In this document: piece after piece, positions 41,752-51,955 of the stretch
Position numbering within the stretch: the stretch's first letter is position 1
Layout of the letters: the number at the start of each line of letters is the position of its first letter
DNA from: Teratosphaeria epicoccoides
Taxonomy: Eukaryota > Ascomycota > Dothideomycetes > Mycosphaerellales > Teratosphaeriaceae
Length of the DNA: 64,000 bases
Direction of reading: 5' to 3'
Assembly (NCBI GenBank): GCA_021401465.1
Contig: JADDMT010000002.1
Coordinates: 248,001-312,000 of the forward strand
The notes under the pieces: model-generated
What the model saw: the letters and a program-made list of their open reading frames with translations, nothing else
Told to the model about the DNA's origin: nothing
Databases searched by the model: none
Position numbers and translations under genes: made by a program

Positions 41752-44700
41752 CTTGGTAGTGTCGCCAAGCTGTAAACGTACAGGCCCATATACAGGTGCT
41801 GCTGTCGACGTGCAGGTCTGATGCTAGCCACCGTCTCGTTCGGAAGCTCGTATCAATGTCTCAAGACCTCGAATCCATCGCTACATGCAGATTCAAGACC
41901 GCTTTACCAGTGGCAGATGCCAAGCCACCACGCGATGCGCCAGCCCAATAACGAAAGGCGTCACAAGATCAAGCGCACTTTGTCACGACATGAATCCAGC
42001 CGTCCTTGCATCTACACCCATCATTGACGAGTGACAAAAATTTGGTGTTTTCGGTGGAGCGCGGACTCAGTGCTGGGCTCCTGTGGGCCACTAAATGCGG
42101 TACACAGTCTGGCGCTTGATGTAAGTCGACACTCATACGGTCAGAGGAGATTTCATCAACATACTCAGCTGAACCGAAGTTGCTGCCACCATTGCGTCCA
42201 ACGTTCCACAGATTGCAGGTTCAATGCGCTTTCAGTCTCGGCCACCTCATAACATGGTCGGGGTACTGCTCCCTCCTCGTGTAGCTGGTAGGGCGACTGG
42301 CTGTGCTGCTGTCGGGCGAAGGCTGAGCAGGTCTGCTGCGCCTGCATTGAGCAGCGGGCGCTCGCAGGGGAAGTGATGCAGTTACTTCAGTGAGATAGAA
42401 CGAATCTCGCTCGCTATTCGCGGTGAATGATGCATTGCCAGCGTCATTGAAGGTTTGCATGAGGCCCTCGTTGCTTGCGCCGGAACGCTTCCCAGGAGTG
42501 ATCAACATCCAGAAAGCTGAAGTAGACGAGAATCCAGGCGAGATAGAAAGAGTACCGCTGCCGACGAAGACGGTAACGACTGCTGCAAATCCACACTCGT
42601 CCGAGGACTCGGTGGAACGGCCATCTTCGTTCGCACGACTGCCTCGCAGGATGCTGTGAACTCGGCCGAGGATGACCCACTGGGCTTTGAATGGATCATC
42701 ACGCCACCAGGTCATCTAGTGATTTCCACCGTTCAACCAACGGCTGAGCCGGTTGTCAGACAAAGCCAACACTGGGGGGACAATCAGTCAGTTCCACTGC
42801 GCGAATGAGCCGAGGCAGCCAGAATTGCCATCGATCTGTCAGTCAACCATTTGATTGACCCATGGAGCCGCTGAGATCATCAGACCCTTGGAGATCGTCT
42901 TCTGCGTGTGCGGTGCTAGCGAGGCATTGTAGTACTTGCGGCATGTCTTCTATGAGTGCAGTGGCCTCTTGGGCTCGCCTGTCGCGCTCTTACGCTTCGC
43001 CTTTTTGTTGCGCTGCTTCGTTAGAGTCTTTGCAGCCTTCAAACTGCTCTGGACCTTCGTGCCGGGCGCTGCATCGGCCGCTGGACTTGAAGCACAGTGT
43101 TGCAGCGTCTGGTGGATCGTCTGCCTCCAGAAAGCGTGCATTGGTGGCATCGAAAGCGCCCACTGTGTTCGCCATTTGCGCCCCTTGAAACAAATGGGAT
43201 TCCAGAAGAGGCTTCGATTGCATGGTGCCGCCTTCAGAGGCTGTCAAGCTCGCAAGGATGATTGGGTCTTGCGCCTAGGGCTAAGAGCCAGCAGAGCACT
43301 GTTGAAAATGTCAAAACTTCTGTTCCCACTACCCATGGAATGAAGCACTGTTAACCCATTGCGTCCGTGCTCGTGGTGGAAGCTTCTGTCGCAGAGATCT
43401 CGGCGAACGCAGCACTGGTGCCTCAGTCCATGTCGCTCGTGTTAATAGCCGACTGACAGACACTGTGGCTGATGCGGACTGGTTGCGCATTGCCCGCTGG
43501 GCCTGGACTCGGCTGTGGGAGCTGGCAATGCAGCATGTTGAACTCCAAGAGCTGAGCACGGAGCATGGCATCTGAGTCGTGAGTGGCGCCGAAGTCAAAG
43601 CTCATGAGGCCTGGAACCGTGGTTGCGTTGAGAGAGGGCGGCTGGGTGTTGTACTATTCCTCGAGCTGCGTGATTTCGGAGCAGCGGAGCAGGGTGCAGC
43701 ACTTCGCTTCAAGAAGCGTCTGTACTGCCTGTTAGAGGCAAGGAGCAAGCGACTCGAGCTCCCGACCTACCTTGCTGTCACGAGCCAGCGCGTTGATGCA
43801 GCGCAAAGGCCTAGCGAAGTGATCTGCATGTTGAATGCTTCCTTCGCTGTCTCATTGCTGGTTGTGCCTGGCTATCACGGCTCAGAGCCCTTTGAAGCTC
43901 ATTGGCAGCGTTCGCCAACCCTTGTGGGAGGTTCTGGTCATGGTGAGGAATATCTCAGGTGAGCAATTTATGTCGACTTTAAGATTCGGCTCGTTCCAGC
44001 ATGTGACGCCAATCTCGACTCGCAGCTGCCACATTTGAAGTGAAGCAAGCAGGCGGTCATATGCCTAACGAGGTATCCTGAGCCGTATCTGCTCTTAAGT
44101 GAAGCAATGCTTTCCCGCCGGTCCACCTTATTTGTCATACAAGTGCTCACTTGACGGATCAGCTACTCATGGATGGCATCAGCTGCCCGAATCAATGTGA
44201 TCATGGCAGTCGTTAACGATCACAGGATCTTTTACGAGCACTTTCATGTGTGAATCCTCAAGGATCGACAGTAACATTGGAACAAAATTGAAGGGCATGC
44301 GTCGCGACTCTCAGCTGCAGCGTTGCATGCTTTGCAAAGCGGTGGACAACGCCAATAATTCGTGCCAATACGCTGTATTGTATCACTCGCTGTCGCCTAA
44401 GCCGTGGCATAGGGCACGCATCCGGCTTCGTGATATCGCGCCCGCATCATTTGCTAGTCATCGCCGTTATCATGTTGAGGCAAGCCCTCGGCTTCATGAG
44501 AGTAGTCTGATTGTGGATCAGAGCTCACATGCCATGCACACCCCACGACCACCGCTTCCCATTCCCGATGCCATGGCATAGCCACAGGCCAGCTCATTGC
44601 CGCGCAAGCGTGCAATCCCTATCGCAAGACAGATGCGGGTGATCAGGTCTGTCGCAACAGTGATCAGATCCAGAGATATACTTCCGTCCAGCGTATCTAC

Positions 44701-45633
44701 AAAGATAGCAATTGTCTTTATCGGTCCGATATGGCGGATTGTTTCTTCTTGAAGCCACCGTCCCAGCAGACTTTGCAGTGGCCGAGAGCTTGCATTGGTA
44801 ATATTACAGAGGAGGAGCAGGAAACCCGTATGACAGGAGTTTCATGCTGACCTGTAGATTGTTGTTGGTTCGGCAATTTGACGACGTGGACTATAGTGGT
44901 ATGGGGTCTTAGATCCCCTAAAGGCGGATCTATACTTGAAACATGAAAGTACTGTGTGAGTCGCACGTTGCAGGCCTCTGTAAGACAAATCTGGCTCTCG
45001 ATAGAACCATACGAGCCTCTGACAAGCCGGAGCGTCATCGCTCGTCCCGCGATGAAGGCGAAGACATCGTTCTGGGTGACGGAAGATGTAGACGGCGATG
45101 TTCAAGGCGCAGTCAGGACAAATCGTCTCTCCAGCTGAACATGCTCACTGTGCTTGTGTCAGCCCAAGCACGCACTAGTCTGATCAACCCAACGACCGAG
45201 GAGCAGGCACGTGGACACCCTGTCCAAGGTAATCTGAGCCCAAGTCCTCGATTTGCAACTCATTACGAAATCGACAGATCGAGTGTGGGCGCCTCCAAGA
45301 AATGCAAATTGCTCCGAGCTGTGCAACTGCGAATTGCCTGAGGCAAAGCGTTCGCTAGACTGACAACCATTAGCAGAGGGTTGCAAGGTAGGCATGTAGA
45401 GTTTAACAACGATCTGCTTACTTTTACCGAGACACATAACGTTGAAGCTCTGATCTGGTCGATGTGCCTGACAATGACAGGCCACGAGCCAAATTGATGT
45501 AAACCCGATAAGTCAACCCTGAGACCCTCGGCTAGACTAGGCGCAGGCACCTCACAGAGCCTTAAAGCCTAAACCAGATTGGAACGACAGAGCAGCTGTG
45601 TTCCGTGCTGGGTTTCGCCAATGCAAAGGCATT
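41752..45633. other. 3.9 kb region of decayed or absent coding sequence
   Basis: No intact gene was found. A 164-codon minus-strand ORF from ATG 42715 to 42221 (with VTVFVGSGTLSISPGFSS) has no recognisable family and may be chance. Fragments around 42950-43250 and 43420-43960 on the minus strand look like pieces of old exons (second group listed separately). No transposase or reverse transcriptase motif and no long repeat was seen. Confidence 0.4.
43423..43960 (-). pseudogene. Possible decayed gene remnant of unknown family
   Basis: Reading leftward, one frame gives HFARPLRCINALARDSK, then a good intron signal (GTAGGT to CTAACAG, about 53 bp). Past the intron it reads AVQTLLEAKCCTLLRCSEI, then one in-frame TAG, and then a continuous peptide with GLMSFDFGATHDSDAMLRAQ and LEFNMLHCQLPQP ending at 43423. 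The sequence looks protein-like across the join, but the internal stop and lack of a start or clear 3' continuation suggest a pseudogene. Family unknown. Confidence 0.3.
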
Positions 45634-47121
45634 TCATGCCTCGTCGTCACGCTGGCTATTCGCGACCAGGAATGCAAGTTCCAGAGCTTGCTTCTCATTC
45701 AGTCTTGGATCGCAGAACGTCTCGTATCGCAGACTCAGATCCTCGTCTTGAAGACCCTGACTGCCACCTGTGCACTCTGTCACAGCATCACCCGTCAATT
45801 CAAGATGCACGCCACCTAAAATAGAGCCACACTGCTTATGGATGCGGATTGCAGAGGCCAACTCAGAGAAGATTGAGGCGAAAGATCGCGTCTTGATGCC
45901 AGAGTTGGTGGATCGGGTGTTGCCGTGCATGGGATCACATTGCCAGACGACGGTATGCCCCGTTTTGCGAACAGCCTCGATGTGCTGAGGTAGCAGCTCA
46001 TCGACCTTGCCTTCACCATACCGCGTGATTAGCGTGACCTTGCCGATCTCTTTCCTTGGATTCACAATATCGAGCAGCTGCGTCAGGTCGGGGACAGTCG
46101 TCGTCGGACCGACCTTGATGCCAATTGGATTCTCGATACCACGGAAGTACTCGATATGTGCGTGGTCGGGTTGCCTTGTCCGGTCACCCACCCAGATGAA
46201 ATGTGTGCTTGTGTTGTACCAGCCGCTAGCCTCGGTTGTCTGCTGGGTAGAGTCAATGAGAGTACCGCCAGTCCGCGACGAGAGCTTCGATATGCTTGCA
46301 GTCCCGTGCGTAGTTGGCCGGTTGGCCGGATGCTTCAGCTTCCGAGTGAGAGACTCCTCGTACGCAAGGAGGAGTCCTTCGTGGCTTGTGTACAGATCGA
46401 CTGTCTGAAGCTGGCCGGCTGTGTCTGCGCCAATCGTCCTCATAAAACGCAAGGACTCTCTGATGCTGTCGACAATTCTGGTGTACTTCTGCTGAAGCTC
46501 CGCGTCGCCAACATAACCAAGATTCCAATCCAGTGGGTTGTGCAGGTCTGCTATGCCTGACGCCAGCTGAGCTCGAACATAATTTAATGTTGCCGCCGAA
46601 TGGAAATAAGCTTGCACCAGACGATCTGGGTCAATGGCTCTCTGGTCGGTGGCAAAGCCATTCAAGATGTCTCCTCTGAAGCTTGGGATTTGCTTGCCGT
46701 CCACGGTTTCCATGGGCGAGCTTCTTGGCTTGGCATACTGTCCTGCCATACGTGCTATGCGCACCACAGGCTTATTGCCGCCCCAGACGAGGACTAGTGA
46801 CATCTGAAGGAGGAGCTTGATCTTCGAGTCAATGGCGTCGTCATTGCAGTAGTCGAAAAGCTCAGCACAGTCGCCACCCTGAAGAAGAAAGGCCCTGCCC
46901 TGTGCGACATCCGCAAGTGAGCGTCGCAGCTTCCAGATCTCGGTTGAGGTAACAATGGGTGGTAAGCGGCTCAGCTTAGCGAGTGAGTTGTGGACCGCTG
47001 CTTGGTCCTCGTAATTGACTGGTTGCTTGATCGGCTTCGATCGCCATGACGAAGGTGACCAGTCGTCCGCGACGTGAGCGCCGTTCACACCCGCTGTATC
47101 ATTGGCTGGGGTCGCAGTCAT
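45634..47121 (-). CDS. Class II (plant-type) DAHP synthase
   Basis: 3-deoxy-D-arabino-heptulosonate 7-phosphate synthase: joins phosphoenolpyruvate and erythrose 4-phosphate, the first step of the shikimate pathway. Single exon, 495 residues from ATG 47121. Family landmarks appear in order: SWRSKPIKQ, ALLQ-type LQGGDCAELFDY (metal Cys), RIARMAGQYAKPRSSP, NGFA...DPDRLVQAYFHSAATLNY, then WVGDRTRQPDHAHIEYFRG and NPIGIKVGP. Next come QCDPMHGNTR (metal His), GGVHLELTGDAVTEC (metal Glu) and CDPRLN (metal Asp). All metal ligands are present. Between LLLAYEESLTR and GWYNTSTHF there is a low-complexity insert of about 35-40 residues (with TTHGTASISKLSSRTGG) not usual in the family. No other shikimate or secondary-metabolite gene is adjacent, so a primary role is most likely. 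It is divergent from HypK, with 274 bp between start codons. Confidence 0.95.
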   Translation of the reverse strand: MTATPANDTAGVNGAHVADDWSPSSWRSKPIKQPVNYEDQAAVHNSLAKLSRLPPIVTSTEIWKLRRSLADVAQGRAFLLQGGDCAELFDYCNDDAIDSKIKLLLQMSLVLVWGGNKPVVRIARMAGQYAKPRSSPMETVDGKQIPSFRGDILNGFATDQRAIDPDRLVQAYFHSAATLNYVRAQLASGIADLHNPLDWNLGYVGDAELQQKYTRIVDSIRESLRFMRTIGADTAGQLQTVDLYTSHEGLLLAYEESLTRKLKHPANRPTTHGTASISKLSSRTGGTLIDSTQQTTEASGWYNTSTHFIWVGDRTRQPDHAHIEYFRGIENPIGIKVGPTTTVPDLTQLLDIVNPRKEIGKVTLITRYGEGKVDELLPQHIEAVRKTGHTVVWQCDPMHGNTRSTNSGIKTRSFASIFSELASAIRIHKQCGSILGGVHLELTGDAVTECTGGSQGLQDEDLSLRYETFCDPRLNEKQALELAFLVANSQRDDEA

Positions 47122-47395
47122 CTTCAGAGATGAGGCGCACCTTGCTGATGTCTGTAGCTGGCTAAAGCTGTAGAGAGCTTTGATGTGTTGCGACTGAGCA
47201 CTGTATAATCGATTAGCGAGCCACGGGACAACGACGCCTCGTGCAAAGTGGCTCGGGAATGCCAGTATGTTCGATCCGACGATTAGAAGTGACTGTCACG
47301 TGCGCAATCCACCGGCAAAACCGCGGACCAGCACATATTACTTCGGACACGGGGTCGGGTCAGAGCTCTCGAAGCCACCAGCCCTCGCAAACACC
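47122..47395. promoter_or_regulatory. Bidirectional promoter, DAHP synthase / HypK, with E-box
   Basis: The only DNA between two divergent start codons (274 bp). A perfect palindromic E-box CACGTG lies at 47297-47302 in the context TGTCACGTGCGC, about 95 bp from HypK and 175 bp from the DAHP synthase ATG. CACGTG is a known bHLH site (for example Cbf1-type factors). Confidence 0.5.
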
Positions 47396-47856
47396 ATGGC
47401 AGAACCCCAACCCTCCAACGTCGACGAAGGTGCCGATCCTCCCTCCTCCGTCCCAGCCAACGCAACAGCAGACGATCGCAAAGCCGCTGAAGCCCTCTCA
47501 TCTCTCGACGCCCGACCAGACGAGAACGCAGAACCCAAGAAGGAAATAGACCCCAAAGCACTCAACGATGCGATCAAGAAACTTAGCGGAGATGACGCGA
47601 AGATGAGTGCGGCGAGTGCGGCGGTGAAGAAGGAGGAGGCGCCGAAGAAGCCAGTTGTGAAGGTCGATCAGGCGGATGTTACGTTGTTGGTATGTTGAGA
47701 TGGGAGAGGCTTTTGAGGGGGGGGGCAGTGTGCTGACATGACGTCTTGTAGGTCGAGCAGTTAGGTTTGTCAAAGGGCAAGGCTACGGACTTGTTGAGGG
47801 CGCATGAGGCGGATGCTGTGAAGGCTATGACGGCTTGGGTTACTGCTGCTGTGTGA
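47396..47856 (+). CDS. hypK: HypK homologue, NatA-associated UBA protein
   Basis: A ribosome-associated regulator of the NatA N-terminal acetyltransferase. Exons are 47396-47689 and 47752-47856, joined in phase 0 across a 62 bp intron (GTATGT, CTGAC, TTGTAG), giving 132 residues. The N-terminal half is acidic, Pro/Ala/Asp-rich and disordered. Then comes the characteristic helix KALNDAIKKLSGDDAKMSA. The C-terminal UBA-like domain reads VDQADVTLL-VEQLGLSKGK, then ATDLLRAHEADAVKAMTAWV and TAAV at the stop. The VTLLVEQL...K..ATDLLR.HE.D...A pattern is shared by HypK and the NAC alpha UBA domain. The small size and lack of a NAC domain favour HypK over NAC alpha. The intron contains a run of nine G at 47717-47725. 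Confidence 0.88.
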
Positions 47857-48223
47857 AGGAAGAGCCGAGACCCAGCGAGGCAGATACAGGACAATGCAAG
47901 AGACTCAGCATGCAAGGGGCACAAGTGCCAGCTAGAATTCCTTCAAGCAACTCGTGCGCCGCTACGTGCGCGATGCAGCCTCAGGTCGCGGCGGATGTAG
48001 CAGATTGTCGCTACGCGGACGCCGCAGCGCTTGGAGGGAAGGTGATGCTGCGTAGGAAGACATCGAGAAAGACGTGCGCAATACAGCGAAATTTGTTTGT
48101 AAACTACGAACGCAGAACAACTAATCGATCTGGTAACATTGTGAACAGCGACCAGCTTTTGGCGAAGCGGATATATACAGCCGCCGAAAGGCAGTGGAAG
48201 AAACTCATTCTGTACGATCAACC
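47857..48223. other. Convergent spacer HypK / BRCT gene
   Basis: 367 bp of 3' flanks. No gene or clear element. Confidence 0.5.
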
Positions 48224-51200
48224 TCACGCCCTACTTGGGAAGTATGTCAGTCGCCTATTCTTCGCCCTATCCGCCGCCTTCATTCCCAGCTTCCTCATCT
48301 TGTTCACCGGCGCAGTCTGCTGCACCAGCTGATCCGGCGCAGCCAAATACGCAGGTGTGACAGGCGAAGACTGGTCATCTGCGCCACTATTCTCCTTGTC
48401 TTCGTCGGCTGCATCAGCGATAGGACCCGCTAGCCTAGGCGTAACGACCTCAGGCGAAGGACGTTTGGTCGGCGAATCGTACTTGAGTGGCGACCGGCCA
48501 AGCGAGCTGCGACCGATACTGCCTTTGCGGTTGCAGAAGATGCTCCCGCTGACATTGATGAGAGCAGATGGTTCCATAGACTTGCGTCTGCGCCTCCCGC
48601 CGCGAGGTACTTCGTCAAGATCGACAGCGAAGTCTTCATCTGACTCGGGCACGCGTCTGCCTTGATCATCGCAAGCCTGGATCCAGCGTGTATTGACGCA
48701 GTAGATCAAGGGAGCATTGGCTAGATCTTCCAACTCCTTGTTGTGGATGCGTACACGTTGCAGTGTTGTCGGAGAGCCATCTTTGAACACAACATGCGTC
48801 ACCTTGTCGCTCCAGACTTTGGTCGTCTTGGCGCCCAGGCTTTGAAGCTGGGATGCAAATGGTGCAGAAGCAGATGCTCCTTCATTGGTGTAGACCTCGA
48901 CCATAGCCACGACGCCTTTAAGCGGTGCAGATGGGTGTGGAGTCATTGCGGCCATGCCAGGCGTCATGGCTGCCGACTTCAATGGCGTCTTGATTGGCGT
49001 GTTGAACGACATCTTAGGAGTACTGTTCTTGAGTGCGACTTTGCGAAGAGACCCATATTTCTGAACGGTGTCAGGCCGCTTCGCTGGAGACTGCACCGGA
49101 GTCCCGAAGCGGGTTGTACCAGCGACGGTCATCGCGTGATCTATGTAGGTATCGCGCGCTCCTAAACGAGGAAAGCGCTCGCTTGGGGTTTTCGGTGGTG
49201 AGGATGCAACGCTGGATGCTGCCGTTGATGTCTCGACGACAGGCGTGCCTGGCTTCGGAACTGGTCGGGGACGTAATCTTGAGGCACGGGGTGTGATTGC
49301 TGAGGCAGATGGCTTCTGCGCAGAGTTTGATCGCTGAAATGGAATGTTGATTGGAGTCCTGAATCGAGTGGGCATCAAGGCGGTCTTGGCGCGCTCCTCG
49401 TATTTCCGTCGGGCTCCAAGTGCAGGGTATCGCTCTGACCGGGCAGTTTGCGGCGTACGGTGTAAGCGCTGAGGTGCCGCCGGCGAGCCAGCACCATCGA
49501 CTGCTGCAAGCTGCAGAAGCCATGGCGTGCCATTAGGCGTTCCAGCTCTTGAGTCGAATCGTGAACGATTCCGTTGGGCGATTCCGAAGAGATCTACAAC
49601 GCGAGGCATACTGGCGCCGTCCGAGGTGTTCGGCCTGGTACCAGCTCGGACCGGCGTGCGAAGGGAAGACATGGCTGGAAGTGACCTCCTGCGAGCATCG
49701 AATGCGAATGTCGGGAGTGCGTAATGAGGCACAGATATGTCTTCGTCATCCCCGACAGCGCAGGCATGCTCGACGTCTTCCGGAGCGGCACGCTGTGACT
49801 CTAGTTGCAGCAGTTCCTGAATAAGCGAAGCCTCGCGACTTGCTTCTTCTTCCAGCTCCAAGTCCAGAACGTCAATCGGGTTACCGTTGAACCTCTCTGG
49901 CACTGTCATATCTGCTTCAGTGTTGTTGCTCGTCTCAAGATCAGAGTCGTCGACATTGCCTGGATCTGCGTTGAAAGCTTCGGGATAGACCAAATCATGT
50001 CCTGTGCATGTCTCGTGCAAGAGGTCTTCTACATTGGTACAATTAGGGCGCTCGATTGCGTGGGTCGGCCCAGCAAGTCCAGCAAGGTCAACAAAGTCAT
50101 TCAGATTCATTGTAACATCGCGACTGTCGGACATGCCCGGCTCGTCAACGGGCACGAGTTCCGAGTGTCCCAATCTATCCGCAATATCAGCACTCACGGC
50201 CGCTTGCCGTTCTTCAGATTCAAACTGGACCGACCTCTCGTCTGCTTGCAGATCTGCGTGCCTGCCTTCGGGTCCGAGTGTGATATTGGCAAAGTGGGCG
50301 TCGAAGTTGAATGGAATGGTTACGTCTTGACGTAAGTTATCCCACGGTATTGTCTCGGGTGTGCGAGAGGCTGAAAATTGATGAGTCGATTCCACTTCCT
50401 CCTCGATAGCGATACTAGCTTGCAAGAGGGACACATCCTCAGCCTGATCTATGACCATCGCATGCTGAGGCTCAACCGTTACCTCAACGGCAGGCGTAGC
50501 AGTCCCTCCGTCCTCCGCCTCAATTTCGTGAACCAGAACGGTATCGTCTGGTTCTTCAATTGGCTCATTATGTACCACTTCGTCAAGAATCGTGGAGTTG
50601 TCATTGAAAGTATCCTCGGCCATCTGCAGCTCAGTAGCCTCGATATATGAAGAGCTCGGGGAGCTTTGCAAAATCATCATGGGGGCAATTGCTTCATCCT
50701 CGGAAAGCACGCTACTGTCATGCACCACATTGGTCGCTGCATCTTTGCCGTCGCTGGTATCGCTATCATTTTCGGCAGCAGGTAAGAGTGGCTGCAACTG
50801 TTTGAACACCATTGCTCTATCTGCACCACGCGCAACGGTCGGTGGTCTGATCTCGGAAGCCGGAGCGGTATGTTCGCTGGTGGCCTGATGAGTCTGCGGT
50901 ATTGCTGTAGTTTTGCGCTCAAGACTCGTGTCGATCCGTGGAGTAGCGGCCAATTCTGCACGACGGAATGTGCGCTGAACAGATTGCAAGTAACGAGCCT
51001 CGGCGCCGGGGCTTGTCCTCTTCATTGGAGTCTTGGGACCGCACAACTCGTCTTCAGAATCACCTTCTCCTGGCACTTCATGCTCGTCCTCGCTGTCGCT
51101 AGTTGCAGAGACGGCCTTTCCTGGCTTGTGATACTCATTTTCATCTGGCAGCTCGTCAAAGCTTGGAGCAGGCGAATCTGCTGGCGTAGTTGACCGAGAG

Positions 51201-51955
51201 CTCATAACATCCTCGTCCTGCACCTCAGTGCTCTTCTTCACGCTGGCAACTTTGACTGGAGACGGGCGCTTCACTGGAGTGCTCGCCAGCAGCACGAGAT
51301 CGTCCTCATCATCATTGGTAGCGGTCAAAGTAGGCAACTCCTCATTCTCGTCAGAAACAGCTCGACTCCTGGTCGTCCGCCCTGGTGGCGCAGACTTGGC
51401 GGGTTTGGCTTTGGTCTTTGCATTGCGGGTCTGCGGCTTCGTGACTTGTGTAATCTTTTTTGGAGACAAAGGCTGCGTTTTGCTTGCGGGAGCGGTAGCT
51501 CGTGTTCTACGCGCCGTAGATTTCGGCTTCTCCTCCACTTCTGTCTCCGCCAACCCTTGGTCCTGTCTGACTTCTGGCTTCTTACTCCTTGCTGCTGGTG
51601 TGCGCGTCGCTTTCGTTGCCTTCTTGGCTGGAGCTGATGCTGTCACTAGCTCTTCGACCGTCGATGGGACCGCGTCTACCTTTGCGGGTCTGCCGACTCG
51701 TCGCGTTGGCTTTGCGCGCATGGGCAGCCCTGGCTCCGGTGCGGATATGTCTGCGATGTTCTCTCCCGGCGCCAAATCTCCAGCGGCCCTTTTGCCTCTC
51801 GTCGCTCTGGTTCTTGGTGGCTCTGGCGCAGATGAAGTGTCGGCCTTCTTGAACCTCACAGTGGCCCTGCGCACAGGCTTCTTCCTCAGTGCCAGCTCCG
51901 GGTCGACTATGTCGATTCCTGGCTCCTTTGAAGCATTTCGTCGTGTCGCTACCAT
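48224..51955 (-). CDS. Microcephalin-like BRCT-domain protein with internal repeats
   Basis: A single exon of 1243 residues from ATG 51955. The first 330 residues are basic, Lys/Arg/Pro/Ala-rich with many S/T-P sites and AT-hook-like phrases (TRRVGRPAKV), suggesting DNA or chromatin contact. Residues about 340-800 are acidic and disordered. A duplicated block follows: SERYPALGARRKY at about residue 840 and SERFPRLGARDTY at about 925, each about 45 residues and followed by TRF.TP and P..R. One BRCT domain at about 1010-1100 contains LKGVVAMVEVYTNEG, LGAKTTKVWSDKVTHVVF and PLIYCVNTRWIQACDDQG with the conserved Trp. The C-terminus is Ser/Pro-rich and basic. BRCT domains bind phosphoproteins in DNA damage and chromosome condensation. 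The link to microcephalin is inference from layout. It shares a 260 bp promoter with separase. Confidence 0.85.
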   Translation of the reverse strand: MVATRRNASKEPGIDIVDPELALRKKPVRRATVRFKKADTSSAPEPPRTRATRGKRAAGDLAPGENIADISAPEPGLPMRAKPTRRVGRPAKVDAVPSTVEELVTASAPAKKATKATRTPAARSKKPEVRQDQGLAETEVEEKPKSTARRTRATAPASKTQPLSPKKITQVTKPQTRNAKTKAKPAKSAPPGRTTRSRAVSDENEELPTLTATNDDEDDLVLLASTPVKRPSPVKVASVKKSTEVQDEDVMSSRSTTPADSPAPSFDELPDENEYHKPGKAVSATSDSEDEHEVPGEGDSEDELCGPKTPMKRTSPGAEARYLQSVQRTFRRAELAATPRIDTSLERKTTAIPQTHQATSEHTAPASEIRPPTVARGADRAMVFKQLQPLLPAAENDSDTSDGKDAATNVVHDSSVLSEDEAIAPMMILQSSPSSSYIEATELQMAEDTFNDNSTILDEVVHNEPIEEPDDTVLVHEIEAEDGGTATPAVEVTVEPQHAMVIDQAEDVSLLQASIAIEEEVESTHQFSASRTPETIPWDNLRQDVTIPFNFDAHFANITLGPEGRHADLQADERSVQFESEERQAAVSADIADRLGHSELVPVDEPGMSDSRDVTMNLNDFVDLAGLAGPTHAIERPNCTNVEDLLHETCTGHDLVYPEAFNADPGNVDDSDLETSNNTEADMTVPERFNGNPIDVLDLELEEEASREASLIQELLQLESQRAAPEDVEHACAVGDDEDISVPHYALPTFAFDARRRSLPAMSSLRTPVRAGTRPNTSDGASMPRVVDLFGIAQRNRSRFDSRAGTPNGTPWLLQLAAVDGAGSPAAPQRLHRTPQTARSERYPALGARRKYEERAKTALMPTRFRTPINIPFQRSNSAQKPSASAITPRASRLRPRPVPKPGTPVVETSTAASSVASSPPKTPSERFPRLGARDTYIDHAMTVAGTTRFGTPVQSPAKRPDTVQKYGSLRKVALKNSTPKMSFNTPIKTPLKSAAMTPGMAAMTPHPSAPLKGVVAMVEVYTNEGASASAPFASQLQSLGAKTTKVWSDKVTHVVFKDGSPTTLQRVRIHNKELEDLANAPLIYCVNTRWIQACDDQGRRVPESDEDFAVDLDEVPRGGRRRRKSMEPSALINVSGSIFCNRKGSIGRSSLGRSPLKYDSPTKRPSPEVVTPRLAGPIADAADEDKENSGADDQSSPVTPAYLAAPDQLVQQTAPVNKMRKLGMKAADRAKNRRLTYFPSRA
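49049..49438 (-). repeat. Two-copy internal protein repeat in the BRCT gene
   Basis: Copies at about 49438-49304 and 49183-49049, 85 codons apart. They share SER(Y/F)P-x-LGAR-x2-Y-x3-A-x-T-x4-TRF-x-TP-x3-P-x2-R-x4-QK. The conserved positions imply a functional short module rather than simple low complexity. Confidence 0.75.

Noticed and set aside
42221..42715. 164-codon minus-strand ORF with ATG
   Set aside because: No recognisable domain, competing frames over the same DNA and decayed surroundings; not strong enough to call.
36333..47121. Secondary-metabolite cluster (MFS, acyl-CoA synthetase, amidase, DAHP synthase)
   Set aside because: No polyketide, peptide, terpene or tailoring backbone gene, and a large decayed gap separates the members.
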